From Pseudomonas sp. PD9R (lineage in GTDB: Bacteria > Pseudomonadota > Gammaproteobacteria > Pseudomonadales > Pseudomonadaceae), in contig NZ_JAHTMR010000001.1 in assembly GCF_019200975.1 (NCBI RefSeq), positions 761,400 through 825,399 of the forward strand: 64,000 nucleotides of DNA, written 5' to 3'. The notes under the pieces were generated by a model. The model was given only the letters and a program-made list of their open reading frames with translations, made no database searches and was not told where the DNA came from. Position numbers and translations under genes: made by a program. This document shows, piece by piece, positions 53,576 through 62,890 of this stretch (position 1 is its first letter; every line of letters begins with the position of its first letter).

Positions 53576-55213
53576 ATGAAAGCGAAAACGAGCTTTAGCC
53601 TTGCACCGATAAGGCCGTCGGTGCACCACTTGCAGTTAGCCATGGCAGCTGCATTGCTGGGATTACAAGGTGTACCCGACGTGGAGGCGTTTGCGCTTGA
53701 TACGGGTAACCCCGATTACGCGATTGCCTTTGACAATACCGTTAAATACAGCGCGGCCTGGCGGCTCAACAATCAAGATGACGCCGTTCGCCCGACCTAT
53801 AACCCCAACCTTGATGACGGCGACAATAACTTCAACCGGGGGCTTATTTCCGATCGGCTGGACCTGCTGTCGGAACTGGACATGAGTTATCAGCGTCGAT
53901 ACGGGGTTCGGGTCAGTGGTGCGGCCTGGTATGACGATGTCTATAACCGGGGCAACGACAACCACACCGATACCGTTAACAGCTTGTCCGTGCGCAATGA
54001 TCAATTCACCACCGACACGCGCGACTTTCAGGGCCGTGATGGCGAACTGCTGGACGCCTTCGGCTACGGCAAATTCGACCTGGGAGCCATGTCGCTGTCG
54101 CTGCGGGGCGGGCGCTATAGCCAGGTTTACGGTGAGAGCCTGTTCTTCGGTGGCAATGGCATCGCGGTGGCGCAATCCCCCGTTGATATCAACAAATTGC
54201 TCTCGGTGCCGAGTTCCACGTTCAAGGAAATCATTCGCCCGATTGGCCAGATAGGCGGCACGTTGCTGGTCAATCAGAACGTGACCCTGGGTGCGTATTA
54301 TCAGTACCGATGGGAACAGGCCCGGCTGCCAGCGGCGGGTAGCTATTTCAGCTACGCCGACTTTCTCGACGAGGGCGGTGAGTCGTTCATTCTGGGGCCT
54401 GGCGTGTTCTTGAGGCGAGGCAAGGACATCGATGCGCGCAACTCCGGGCAGTTCGGTATGCAGGTCAAGATCAAGTCCGGCGAGTTCGAATACGGCCTGT
54501 ACGCCGCGCGATATCACGACAAGTTTCCACAGTTCTACCTGAGGCCCGGGGAGGGTGATTACGCGTTGGTCTATGGCGAAGACATCAGGACCTTCGGCGC
54601 CAGTGTCAGCACGTTGATCGGCGAAACCAACGTCGCTGCCGAAACCTCGATTCGGCGCAATACCCCGCTGGCTGCCACCGGCAACGTTGTGGTCGATTTC
54701 ACCGGAACAGGCGACGGTGACCACAATCCGCTCTACCCGGTGGGCAATACTTTCCATGCCCAGGTGTCGGCCATCTCGGTGCTGGCCAACAGTGGTTTGT
54801 GGGACGGCGCGACCCTGCTCGGCGAGGTGGCTTACAACCGAATCACCAGCGTCGACAAAAACCGCGATCAACTGGACCCCAACGTCACCCGCAACGCCAG
54901 CTCCCTGCGCATGTTGTTCACCCCGGAGTATTTCCAGGTGTTCCCTGGCGTGGACATGACCGTGCCGCTCGGCATCGGCTATGGCATCAGCGGCAACACC
55001 GCCGTGCTGGGCACCGGCTTCTCGCCCGAGGGCGGCGGAGACATGAGCCTGGGCCTGCAATTCGACTACCGCAAAACCTGGCGCGGCGGCATCACCGTCA
55101 CCCACTACTACGGCAGTGCCGGTGGCGTCGTCGATTCGAACGGCGCGCTCTCGGGCGATCAGGTCTATGCCGACCGCGATTTCGTTGCCATTTCCCTCCA
55201 GCGCACGTTCTAG
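53576..55213 (+). CDS. DUF1302 outer-membrane protein
   Basis: 545 residues from ATG 53576 (MKAKTSFSLAPIRPSV), with AGGG eight bases upstream. A long signal peptide ends near DVEAFA. The mature part starts FDNTVKYSAAWRLNNQDDA, the family hallmark, and continues in alternating strands rich in Tyr/Gly, ending in a C-terminal Phe (SLQRTF), as in beta-barrel outer-membrane proteins. DUF1302 proteins are tied by gene context to uptake or export of sterols, long-chain and other hydrophobic compounds together with DUF1329 and RND proteins. First gene of the envelope module. Confidence 0.88.
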   Translation: MKAKTSFSLAPIRPSVHHLQLAMAAALLGLQGVPDVEAFALDTGNPDYAIAFDNTVKYSAAWRLNNQDDAVRPTYNPNLDDGDNNFNRGLISDRLDLLSELDMSYQRRYGVRVSGAAWYDDVYNRGNDNHTDTVNSLSVRNDQFTTDTRDFQGRDGELLDAFGYGKFDLGAMSLSLRGGRYSQVYGESLFFGGNGIAVAQSPVDINKLLSVPSSTFKEIIRPIGQIGGTLLVNQNVTLGAYYQYRWEQARLPAAGSYFSYADFLDEGGESFILGPGVFLRRGKDIDARNSGQFGMQVKIKSGEFEYGLYAARYHDKFPQFYLRPGEGDYALVYGEDIRTFGASVSTLIGETNVAAETSIRRNTPLAATGNVVVDFTGTGDGDHNPLYPVGNTFHAQVSAISVLANSGLWDGATLLGEVAYNRITSVDKNRDQLDPNVTRNASSLRMLFTPEYFQVFPGVDMTVPLGIGYGISGNTAVLGTGFSPEGGGDMSLGLQFDYRKTWRGGITVTHYYGSAGGVVDSNGALSGDQVYADRDFVAISLQRTF

Positions 55214-55231
55214 CCCGAAAGGAATACAACA

Positions 55232-56581
55232 ATGATAAACAAGACACTCCTTGGCTTCACTTTCCTCACCAGCCTGATCGGTGCGCTACCGGTGTCGGCT
55301 GCCGTCAGCCCGCAGGAAGCGGCCACCCTGGGCACAACGCTCACCCCTTTGGGCGGTGACAAAGCCGCCAATGCCGATGCCAGCATCCCGGCCTGGAACG
55401 GTGGCACCAAACAAGTGGCCGCCACTGGCAGCAGCAGTATTCCTGGCGATCTGTTCAGCGCGGACAAACCGCTGCTGAAAATCACTGCGGCCAACATGGC
55501 CAAGTACTCCGACAAGCTGTCGGAAGGCACCCGCACACTGCTGCAGAAATACCCTGACAGTTTCCGTATGGACGTGTACCCGACGCGGCGCACGGCGTCC
55601 GCCCCGGACTACGTCTACAAGAACACTGCGCTCAACGCGGTGAATTGCAAACTCACGCAAAACGGCCAATCGGTGGAGGGCTGTTTTGGTGGCATTCCGT
55701 TCCCGGTTCCCAAGAGCGGGCAGGAAGTGATCTGGAATTTCCTGTTGCGGGTCGAGCCGGAATCGGTGGAATTCGGCTTCAAGAACGTGGTGCTGACCAG
55801 TGACGGTGGTCAGACCCTGGCGACCCGAAACGACAACACGTTTCAATACCCGTACTACTACCAGAAAGGTTCGGTACTGACCTGGTCCAAGGAGTATTTC
55901 CTGCAGCGTTTCAGCACCACGGCGCCACCCTTCAAGGCCGGGGAAACACTGGTGATACGCGACAGCGTCGACCCGCAGCAGTCCCGGCAGGCCTGGCAAT
56001 ATCTGGTTGGACAGCGGCGGGTAAGACGCGCGCCGACAGTGGCTTATGACACCCCGGATTTCGTCGCTTCCGGCGCCAATTACTTCGATGAAGTGCAAGG
56101 CTTCTTCGGCATGCCGGATCGCTATGACTGGAAAATCGTCGGCAAGAAGGAAACCTACATTCCCTACAACACCAACGGACAAGTCACGGCCCCGCTGGAC
56201 AAAGCTTTTGCGCCGCACCATCTGAACCCCGACACGCTGCGCTGGGAGCTGCATCGCACTTGGGTAGTAGAGGCAACCGTGGCCAGCGGCAAGCGTCATG
56301 CGGTGCCCAAGCGCACTTTCTATTTTGACGAAGACACCTGGCTGCTGACCTTGCTCGACGGCTATGACGCCGAAGGCAAGCTCTGGCGGACTTCGCAGGT
56401 GCTGCCGTTCGTGGTGCCATCGGTGCCTGCGGTACTGGTCAAGCCTGTGGCGGTGTTCAACTTGCAAGCGGGAACCGTGAGCAATGTTCAAGCCTTCAAT
56501 GGCGAGAACTTCAGGGTCGTGCCACTCAAACCCGAGTCCTATTTCACCGGTGACGCAGTCGCCGCCGAAGGCGTGCGCTGA
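55232..56581 (+). CDS. DUF1329 periplasmic/outer-membrane-associated protein
   Basis: 449 residues. Signal peptide ends near LPVSAAVS (about residue 23). The first mature block, PQEAATLGTTLTPLGGDKAA followed by IPAWNGG, is the family marker. The fold resembles LolA/LolB-like lipid carriers, and these proteins are nearly always encoded next to DUF1302. It should sit in the periplasm or at the inner leaflet of the outer membrane and hand a lipid-like compound to the barrel. 18 bases after the DUF1302 gene; AAGGAA upstream. Confidence 0.88.
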   Translation: MINKTLLGFTFLTSLIGALPVSAAVSPQEAATLGTTLTPLGGDKAANADASIPAWNGGTKQVAATGSSSIPGDLFSADKPLLKITAANMAKYSDKLSEGTRTLLQKYPDSFRMDVYPTRRTASAPDYVYKNTALNAVNCKLTQNGQSVEGCFGGIPFPVPKSGQEVIWNFLLRVEPESVEFGFKNVVLTSDGGQTLATRNDNTFQYPYYYQKGSVLTWSKEYFLQRFSTTAPPFKAGETLVIRDSVDPQQSRQAWQYLVGQRRVRRAPTVAYDTPDFVASGANYFDEVQGFFGMPDRYDWKIVGKKETYIPYNTNGQVTAPLDKAFAPHHLNPDTLRWELHRTWVVEATVASGKRHAVPKRTFYFDEDTWLLTLLDGYDAEGKLWRTSQVLPFVVPSVPAVLVKPVAVFNLQAGTVSNVQAFNGENFRVVPLKPESYFTGDAVAAEGVR

Positions 56582-56634
56582 CAAACGCTGGAGTCGGCCC
56601 GCCGTTCGGGCCGATCATTAACAGGAATCGTGCA

Positions 56635-57753
56635 ATGACCTATCTGAATTTTCATGACGGGCGCCGGCTGCTGCGCGCGATCTGGCTGGGTGGTGTGCTT
56701 GGGGTCACCGTTCCGGCTGTCGCGCAGAGCGCTTCGCTGGATCTGCTGGACACCCCGGCGACTCTGAATCAACGCGCGGAACACGCGGTGCTGCTGGCGG
56801 TTACTCGGGCCGGCGATCGACTGGTGGCGGTGGGTGAGCAGGGCATCGTGCTTTTGTCCGACGACAACGCCGTGAGTTGGCGCCAGTCGCATGCGGTTCC
56901 CAGCAGCGTGGCCCTGACGGCGGTGAGCTTTATTGATGCCGCCGATGGATGGGCGGTGGGGCATGGCGGCGTGATCGTGCACAGCTCCGATGGTGGCGAA
57001 ACCTGGCGCAAACAACTGGATGGCAAGTTAGCCGCCCAGCTTGAACTGCAAGGTGCGCAAGCGCAGTCGGCCAGCGATCCTCAGGCCGGGCAAAGACGCT
57101 TGAACGCGGCTCAGCAGTTAGTGGCTGACGGCGCGGATAAACCTTTTCTCGGGGTGTATTTCGCCGACCCGCAACACGGTTTGGTGGTGGGCGCGTACGG
57201 ACTGGCAATGTTGACCGATGATGCAGGCGTCCATTGGCGCTCGGTGGGGAATGAACTGGATAACCCCGGCGGCTTGCATCTGTACTCGGTCCTTGGCGAT
57301 TCGCGGGGCGTGATGATTGCGGGTGAGCAGGGAACGCTCCTGCGAGGCTCCGCGTTGGGGCAGCCATTTTCTCGGGTGCAAAGTCCTTATCACGGCACCT
57401 GGTTTGGCGCGGTACCGGTGGCGTCCGGGCAAGCGCTTGTTTTCGGCCTCAAGGGCAATGCGTATCGCCTGGAAGAAGGCAGCCAATGGCAGTCGATCGA
57501 GACCAGTGAACACAGCAATCTGACGGCGGGAAAACGGCTCGCCGATGGCAGCCTGGTGGTAGTCAGCGAGGGCGGGCGGGTACTGCACAGTCGCGATCAG
57601 GGGCGACATTTTCAGGCCTTGCAGGCTGCCGGACTGGATGGCTCGGCCATCACCGATGTGACGCAAGCGGCTGACGGTGCACTGGTATTGACTGGCGCAC
57701 GCGGTATCAAACGCCTGAATCCGATGGTCCTCACCGAAGAGAATGCCCAATGA
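56635..57753 (+). CDS. YCF48/BNR-type beta-propeller, exported
   Basis: 372 residues. Signal peptide ends near VPAVAQSAS (about 29). Repeats of the YCF48 (photosystem II stability factor HCF136-like) kind are seen: LVAVGEQGIVLLSDDNAVSW, GWAVGHGGVIVHSSDGGETW, then GLVVGAYGLAMLTDDAGVHW and further ones, each ending in a W like a BNR repeat. This makes a seven-bladed propeller, probably a periplasmic scaffold or partner of the RND protein encoded next. Its stop overlaps the next start (ATGA). Confidence 0.88.
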   Translation: MTYLNFHDGRRLLRAIWLGGVLGVTVPAVAQSASLDLLDTPATLNQRAEHAVLLAVTRAGDRLVAVGEQGIVLLSDDNAVSWRQSHAVPSSVALTAVSFIDAADGWAVGHGGVIVHSSDGGETWRKQLDGKLAAQLELQGAQAQSASDPQAGQRRLNAAQQLVADGADKPFLGVYFADPQHGLVVGAYGLAMLTDDAGVHWRSVGNELDNPGGLHLYSVLGDSRGVMIAGEQGTLLRGSALGQPFSRVQSPYHGTWFGAVPVASGQALVFGLKGNAYRLEEGSQWQSIETSEHSNLTAGKRLADGSLVVVSEGGRVLHSRDQGRHFQALQAAGLDGSAITDVTQAADGALVLTGARGIKRLNPMVLTEENAQ

Positions 57754-60140
57754 ACGCACATCATGTTTTTGCCACCGATGACGCCGAGCTCATCGCGCAG
57801 CGCGGATCATGGGTGGAACGTCTGCTGTTTGGCCAGCGTTCGCTATTCGTGCTGTTGTGCCTGTTGGCGACCTGCTGGTTCGGCTACAAGGCCACCGGTC
57901 TGGAGCTCAATGCCGCGTTTGAAAAAATGCTCCCCAGCGGGCATCCCTATATCCTCAATTACCTGGAAAATCGCTCGCAACTGGCCGGTGCCGGCAACAC
58001 CTTGCGTATTGCCGTGGAAGCACGGAAGGGCACTATATTCGACGCTGAATATCTCGAAGCGGTGAAGAAAATCACCGATGAGCTGTTCTTGCTGCCGGCA
58101 GTGGATCGGCCTTACATGAAGTCGTTGTGGACGCCCGCCATGCGCTGGACCGCCGTGACCGAAGACGGACTGGACGGTGGCCCGGTGATCCCGGATAACT
58201 ACGACGGCTCGGCGCAGAGCCTGGCGCAGGTGCGGCAAAACGTCGAGCGATCGGGTGAAATAGGTCAGTTGGTGGCCGATGATTACAAGTCCAGCATCAT
58301 CCTCGTTCCGCTGCAGGAACAACGGGCGAGCGGGGCGCCACCCATCGACTATCAAGCCTTGTCGCAGCGTCTGGAAACGCTGCGCGCGACTTACAGTTCG
58401 GCGGGGATCGACATTCACATCACCGGGTTTGCCAAGTTGGTGGGCGACCTGATTGCCGGTATGCGCCAGGTGATGGTGTTCTTCCTGGTGGCGGCAGCCA
58501 TTTGTCTGGCGGTTCTTTTCTGGTACACCCGCTGTATACGCAGTGCGCTGGTGGTGCTGAGCTGTTCGTTGGTCGCGGTGGTATGGCTGCTGGGTGCCCT
58601 GGCCAGTCTGGGGTTCGTCCTTGATCCTTATCTGGTGCTGGTGCCTTTTCTGGTGTTCGCCGTTGGCTTGAGCCATGGCGCGCAAAAAATGAATGGCATT
58701 ACCCAGGACATCGGTCGAGGCGTGGACCGCCTGACGGCCGCGCAACTGACATTCCGTCGTTTGTTTCTGGTCGGTCTGTCGGCACTGGTGTGTGATGTCG
58801 TCGGCTTTGCAGTGTTGATGGTGATCGACATCCCGGTCATCAAGGACCTGGCGATTTGTGCCAGCATCGGCGTGATGATTCTGATCGTCACCAACCTGAT
58901 GCTGCTTCCGGTGCTGTTGTCGTTTATCGGTGTGAGCGAAAGTGCTGCCCGAAGAGCGGCGGCTGCTGCGGTGGCAGAGGTCATCGATGTCAATCACGTC
59001 AAGCATCCTGCCTGGGCCTTTCTTGACCATTTCACCCAGCGACGCTGGGCTGGTTTTGCACTGTTGGGGGCCGCCGTCCTCGCCTTGGTCGGCGTGGGCT
59101 ACAGCACGCAATTGAAGATCGGTGACACTAATCCCGGTGCGCCGGAGTTGCGCGCCGATTCGCAGTACAACCGCGATAACGCCTTCATGGTCGGCCACTA
59201 TTCGGCGAGCAGTGACGTGTACGTGGTGATGGTCAAGACCCCGCAGTTTGCCTGCGCTTTGTATGACACGGTGCGCACCGTTGATCGTCTGGCGTTCGAA
59301 TTATCCCGGGTGCCGGGTGTAGAGGGCACCAAGTCCCTGGCAGGTTTGGCGAAAACGGCTGCGACCGGCATGAACGAAGGCAGCCTGAAGTGGTACGAAA
59401 TCCCGCGCAACCAGGACATGCTCAACGCCATCATCACTCGCGCGCCCCGTGAGATGTTCAACCAGAACTGCGATCTTTTGAGCGTTTACGTCTACCTGCG
59501 TGACCACAAGGCCGATACCTTGAGTGGTGTCGTCAATGCCGTTGAAGACTTCGCCAGACGCAACAATTCCGCAGACTATCGTTTCCTCAATGCAGCCGGT
59601 AACGCAGGCATCGAAGCGGCCACCAACATCGTGGTCAAGGAAGCCAATCGCAAGATGCTGTTTCTGGTTTACGCAGCGGTGATTATCATCAGCCTCGTGA
59701 CATTCCGCTCATGGCGGGCAGTGGTTTGCGCAGTCGTTCCGTTGATGCTGACGTCGGTGTTGTGCGAAGCCTTGATGGTCTGGCTGAACATCGGCGTCAA
59801 AGTCGCGACATTGCCGGTCATTGCCTTAGGGGTCGGCATCGGCGTGGACTACGCGTTATACATCATGACTGTGATGCTGCGTTATCTGCGCGAGGGCGCA
59901 AGCCTGTCCGAGGCGTATTACCGGGCACTGGTTTTCACTGGGAAAATCGTCGTGTTGACAGGGGCGACACTGGGGATCGCCGTGGCGACCTGGTACTTCT
60001 CGCCGATCAAGTTTCAAGCTGACATGGGCATCCTGCTGGCGTTCATGTTTGTGTGGAACATGCTTGGCGCATTGATTCTTCTGCCGGCATTGGCGTACTT
60101 CCTGTTTCGGCCGGGCAAGATGGCGGCAGCGGTTGTCTAG
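57750..60140 (+). CDS. RND/MMPL family transporter (HpnN-like)
   Basis: 796 residues with about 12 membrane segments in two halves: one near 32-50, a cluster near 228-390, one near 430-450 and a cluster near 625-790. The periplasmic domain after the first segment and the sequence GVGIGVDYALYIMTVMLRYL match MMPL/HpnN-type RND proteins, which move hopanoids, mycolate-type lipids or sterols outwards. Without a TolC-type channel or adaptor it should work with the DUF1302 barrel and DUF1329 carrier. Start overlaps the propeller gene. Confidence 0.9.
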   Translation: MNAHHVFATDDAELIAQRGSWVERLLFGQRSLFVLLCLLATCWFGYKATGLELNAAFEKMLPSGHPYILNYLENRSQLAGAGNTLRIAVEARKGTIFDAEYLEAVKKITDELFLLPAVDRPYMKSLWTPAMRWTAVTEDGLDGGPVIPDNYDGSAQSLAQVRQNVERSGEIGQLVADDYKSSIILVPLQEQRASGAPPIDYQALSQRLETLRATYSSAGIDIHITGFAKLVGDLIAGMRQVMVFFLVAAAICLAVLFWYTRCIRSALVVLSCSLVAVVWLLGALASLGFVLDPYLVLVPFLVFAVGLSHGAQKMNGITQDIGRGVDRLTAAQLTFRRLFLVGLSALVCDVVGFAVLMVIDIPVIKDLAICASIGVMILIVTNLMLLPVLLSFIGVSESAARRAAAAAVAEVIDVNHVKHPAWAFLDHFTQRRWAGFALLGAAVLALVGVGYSTQLKIGDTNPGAPELRADSQYNRDNAFMVGHYSASSDVYVVMVKTPQFACALYDTVRTVDRLAFELSRVPGVEGTKSLAGLAKTAATGMNEGSLKWYEIPRNQDMLNAIITRAPREMFNQNCDLLSVYVYLRDHKADTLSGVVNAVEDFARRNNSADYRFLNAAGNAGIEAATNIVVKEANRKMLFLVYAAVIIISLVTFRSWRAVVCAVVPLMLTSVLCEALMVWLNIGVKVATLPVIALGVGIGVDYALYIMTVMLRYLREGASLSEAYYRALVFTGKIVVLTGATLGIAVATWYFSPIKFQADMGILLAFMFVWNMLGALILLPALAYFLFRPGKMAAAVV

Positions 60141-60230
60141 TGAGGGCCTGCGCTTGCGATGAGCGTCACCGACCGGTTGGCGGCTGTGACGTGCGGGGAA
60201 GGGGGATTGCAGTTGACCTGCCCGTTCGGG

Positions 60231-61157
60231 TCAGCTGTTTTCTTGCGTCAGACCGAGCCGCCGATCCCATTCCGGCTCCATGTCAAACGTGGCCGACAGC
60301 AAGTCCAGGAACAGTTTGACTTTGGCCGTGCCTCGATGAGACGTCGGGTACACAGCAGAAAAATGCGGCGTATCCGTTTCGAAGCTGGGAAGAATTCGAA
60401 CAAGCCGCCCCTCCAGCAGATCATCACAGGCGACCATCGTTGGCAGATAGGCAATGCCCATCCCCCTGCGTGCAAATTCCTGGACCAGATGCACGCTGTT
60501 GGAGCGAAGCGCGGGCACCAGCGTGACCTCATTGTGCTGCGAGTCATTGTTCAACGACCAGCGACGCCACGGGTAATAGCGGTAGCACGCGAAGTCATGG
60601 AGACAAAGGTCATCCGGGCTCAAAATCGGCGGCCTGCCTGCAAGGTATTCAGGTGTGGCGACAAACACACCGCGCATCAAAAACAGCTTTCGCTCGATCA
60701 GTGATTCAGAAGCCGGTGGAAAGATCTGCAACACGATGTCGTAGCCTTCCTGCACGGGATCCACGACCTGGTCGTTGGCGAAAATATCAAAGTCGACGCT
60801 GGGGTGGCTCTTCCTGAAGGTTTCGATGACACCGGGCAGATGTTGCAGGGCGAAGCCGTTTAAAGCGGCAATGCGCAGGACGCCCGTTACAGCCGTGGAC
60901 GAATCGCGCGACCTTTGAGAGAGGGCTTGCATTTGATCGATCAGACTGTGGCAGTCCGAGTAATAAGAGGCGCCGACCTCGGACAGCTTTACGGCCCGGC
61001 TGGAGCGATGGAAGAGTGACACGCCCAAGTGTTCTTCCAGTTGCTGTACGCGCGTTGTGATCACGGATTTGGCCACACCGATCTGTCTCGCGGCGTTGGC
61101 AAAGTTGCCCGCTTCTGCGGCGCGTACGAATGCTTCAATACTCAGATAAATATCCAT
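60231..61157 (-). CDS. LysR family regulator, paralogue 1
   Basis: 308 residues. LysR helix-turn-helix about 3-62: SIEAFVRAAEAGNFANAARQ, IGVAKSVITTRVQQLEEHLG. The effector domain (about 92-295) is of the CrgA/GcvA-like branch: RIAALNGFALQHLPGVIETF, GYDIVLQIFPPASESLIERK, HDFACYRYYPW. It lies head to head with the second monooxygenase gene across 383 bases that hold two GTT-N11-AAC boxes. Very similar in plan to the LysR at 62891, so the two may read related ligands. Confidence 0.93.
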   Translation of the reverse strand: MDIYLSIEAFVRAAEAGNFANAARQIGVAKSVITTRVQQLEEHLGVSLFHRSSRAVKLSEVGASYYSDCHSLIDQMQALSQRSRDSSTAVTGVLRIAALNGFALQHLPGVIETFRKSHPSVDFDIFANDQVVDPVQEGYDIVLQIFPPASESLIERKLFLMRGVFVATPEYLAGRPPILSPDDLCLHDFACYRYYPWRRWSLNNDSQHNEVTLVPALRSNSVHLVQEFARRGMGIAYLPTMVACDDLLEGRLVRILPSFETDTPHFSAVYPTSHRGTAKVKLFLDLLSATFDMEPEWDRRLGLTQENS

Positions 61158-61318
61158 CCCGGCACCTCTGTCTTTTTATTTTTCTAGCGGTTTGGCTATC
61201 CAGCATGTGCTCGGTGCCTGTACCTGCGCGAGCCGCGATCTTGCCGCTTGGGCGTCGCAGTGTATCGTCTGCCCGCTCCAGCATGAGCAGCACAATTGCA
61301 TAAAACAACGTGGTCATG

Positions 61319-61335
61319 GTTGCCGAATCGCAAAC
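61319..61335. promoter_or_regulatory. LysR-type box 2A (GTT-N11-AAC)
   Basis: GTTGCCGAATCGCAAAC; same place and similar flanks (CAAACGCACCGAT) as the box at 51972-51988. Confidence 0.55.
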
Positions 61336-61409
61336 GCACCGATCGCCGAAACCGAACGATGCGGTGTCTATTTTCCCTGGCCGCTACGCGCTGAAAATGC
61401 AATCGGTGT

Positions 61410-61426
61410 GTTCGCGATTGGCAAAC
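61410..61426. promoter_or_regulatory. LysR-type box 2B (GTT-N11-AAC)
   Basis: GTTCGCGATTGGCAAAC, near-perfect inverted repeat, 16 of 17 bases identical to the box at 52032-52048. It lies 115 bases before the second monooxygenase start. Confidence 0.65.
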
Positions 61427-61540
61427 CGCCGCCGCATTGCCTCGTTAAATCAGTCTGGTTAGGCTGGGATCAGTCGCCTGACTACTCATCTAACACTCAA
61501 GTGGCAGGCCCTGCATGCGGATTTCGATAGAAGGGCACAC

Positions 61541-62878
61541 ATGGAAACGGTAGATGGGGTGGTTGTCGTCGGGGGCGGAAGTGTGGGGCTTCTCACTGCA
61601 TTGAAGCTGGGCCAGGCAGGTGTACGCGTAGTGGTGCTCGAAGCGGGTTCAGGTGTCTCACCGTCGTCGCGTGCAGTCGCTTTTTTGCCGACGACCCTTG
61701 CCGGGCTGGATCAGTTGGGCCTGCTCGACGATATTCGCAAACGCGCAGTCATGTGTCCCGACGTCGCCTATCGTCGTGGCGACGGTTCACTCATTGCGAA
61801 GATGCACTGGGACGTGCTGGCCGAAGACACCCAATACCCGTACGCGCTGTTGCTTGGGCAAAACCATGTGTCGAGCATCCTGGTGGAGCATCTGCGCGCA
61901 TTGCCCAATGTCGAGATTCGATGGAACCATCGGGTCGAAGCAGTCGAGCAGGACGATTGCTACGTGACTCTGCGGACAAGCAGTCCTGGTGGACAAACGT
62001 GGCTACGGTCGCCGTGGGTTGCGGCGGCCGATGGGGCACAGAGTACGGTGCGTGAGCAGATCGGCCTTGAGCTGGGCGGAAGCCATTGGCCGGAGCGAAT
62101 GGTCGCTTTGGATGTGTTCTATGACTTCATCTTGCATGGGTACTCTCGCGCCAATTTCATTCACGATCCGGTGGATTGGGCTTTCGTCGTGCAGCTCGAT
62201 CAGAGCGGCTTGTGGCGTGTCTGTTATGAGGAAAGTTCGTCGTTATCGGATGCGCAGATTCGTCAGCGGATGCCCGAACGGCTGACGCGACTGCTTCCCG
62301 GCGCACCAACGCCTGACCAATATCGAGTCGAGCATTTCGCCCCGTATCAAGTGAGCCAGCGTTGTGTCACAGAGTTTCGTCGCGGGCGAGTTTTGCTGGC
62401 AGGCGATGCCGCTCACGTGACCAACCCAATGGGCGGTCTCGCAATGTCTGGCGGCGTACTGGAAGCGGTGCATCTCGGCGGAGCACTGATCAACGTGATC
62501 AAGGAAAACGGAGCGCTGAGCGTCCTTGATGAATACGCCGTCAGCCGCAGACAAACCTTCCAGGCCTTCACCTCCACAAGATCCACCGCTTATTTCACCT
62601 GGATGAAAGAAAGCGGCTGGATTCAACGGACCCGCGACCTTGCAATGTTTAAACGGGTTGGCTCGGATCGTGACGTCATGCGTGAGTTTCTACTTCAGTT
62701 CGACAAACTTAATGGCCGACGTTCCCGCTCACTGACGTCGCGCATCCGTCTGGTCACGGGCATGGCAAAACGGCTTGTGAATGTCGCTGCCAAATCAATG
62801 TCAGATTGCGCCTCGGCTGCATTGCAGACCATCAAGTCTGCCCACAAGAGGCTTCATCGAGACACCTCGATCGAATGA
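61541..62878 (+). CDS. class A FAD-dependent aromatic monooxygenase, paralogue 2, with C-terminal tail
   Basis: 445 residues, METVDGVVVVGGGSVGLLTA onward. FAD motif GGGSVG (11-16), DG motif AADGAQSTVR and GD motif LAGDAAHVTNPMGG (Gly288-Asp289), all at the same positions as in the gene at 52170. After the shared end (FDKLNGRR) it carries about 50 extra residues that are basic and helical (TSRIRLVTGMAKRLVNVAAK), perhaps an amphipathic membrane-binding helix. Reaction: hydroxylation of an aromatic or similar ring with NAD(P)H and oxygen; substrate unknown. A LysR gene follows 12 bases later. Confidence 0.9.
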   Translation: METVDGVVVVGGGSVGLLTALKLGQAGVRVVVLEAGSGVSPSSRAVAFLPTTLAGLDQLGLLDDIRKRAVMCPDVAYRRGDGSLIAKMHWDVLAEDTQYPYALLLGQNHVSSILVEHLRALPNVEIRWNHRVEAVEQDDCYVTLRTSSPGGQTWLRSPWVAAADGAQSTVREQIGLELGGSHWPERMVALDVFYDFILHGYSRANFIHDPVDWAFVVQLDQSGLWRVCYEESSSLSDAQIRQRMPERLTRLLPGAPTPDQYRVEHFAPYQVSQRCVTEFRRGRVLLAGDAAHVTNPMGGLAMSGGVLEAVHLGGALINVIKENGALSVLDEYAVSRRQTFQAFTSTRSTAYFTWMKESGWIQRTRDLAMFKRVGSDRDVMREFLLQFDKLNGRRSRSLTSRIRLVTGMAKRLVNVAAKSMSDCASAALQTIKSAHKRLHRDTSIE

Positions 62879-62890
62879 ACGGGATTGGCT

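Noticed and set aside
53663..55105. Minus-strand open frame of 480 codons opposite the DUF1302 gene
   Set aside because: Composition of an antisense frame; DUF1302 on the plus strand has signal peptide, barrel features and ribosome site.
60205..60242. Possible terminator TGACCTGCCCGTTCGGGTCA between the RND gene and the convergent LysR gene
   Set aside because: Stem is short and partly inside the LysR stop region with only a brief T run; too weak to list as a feature.
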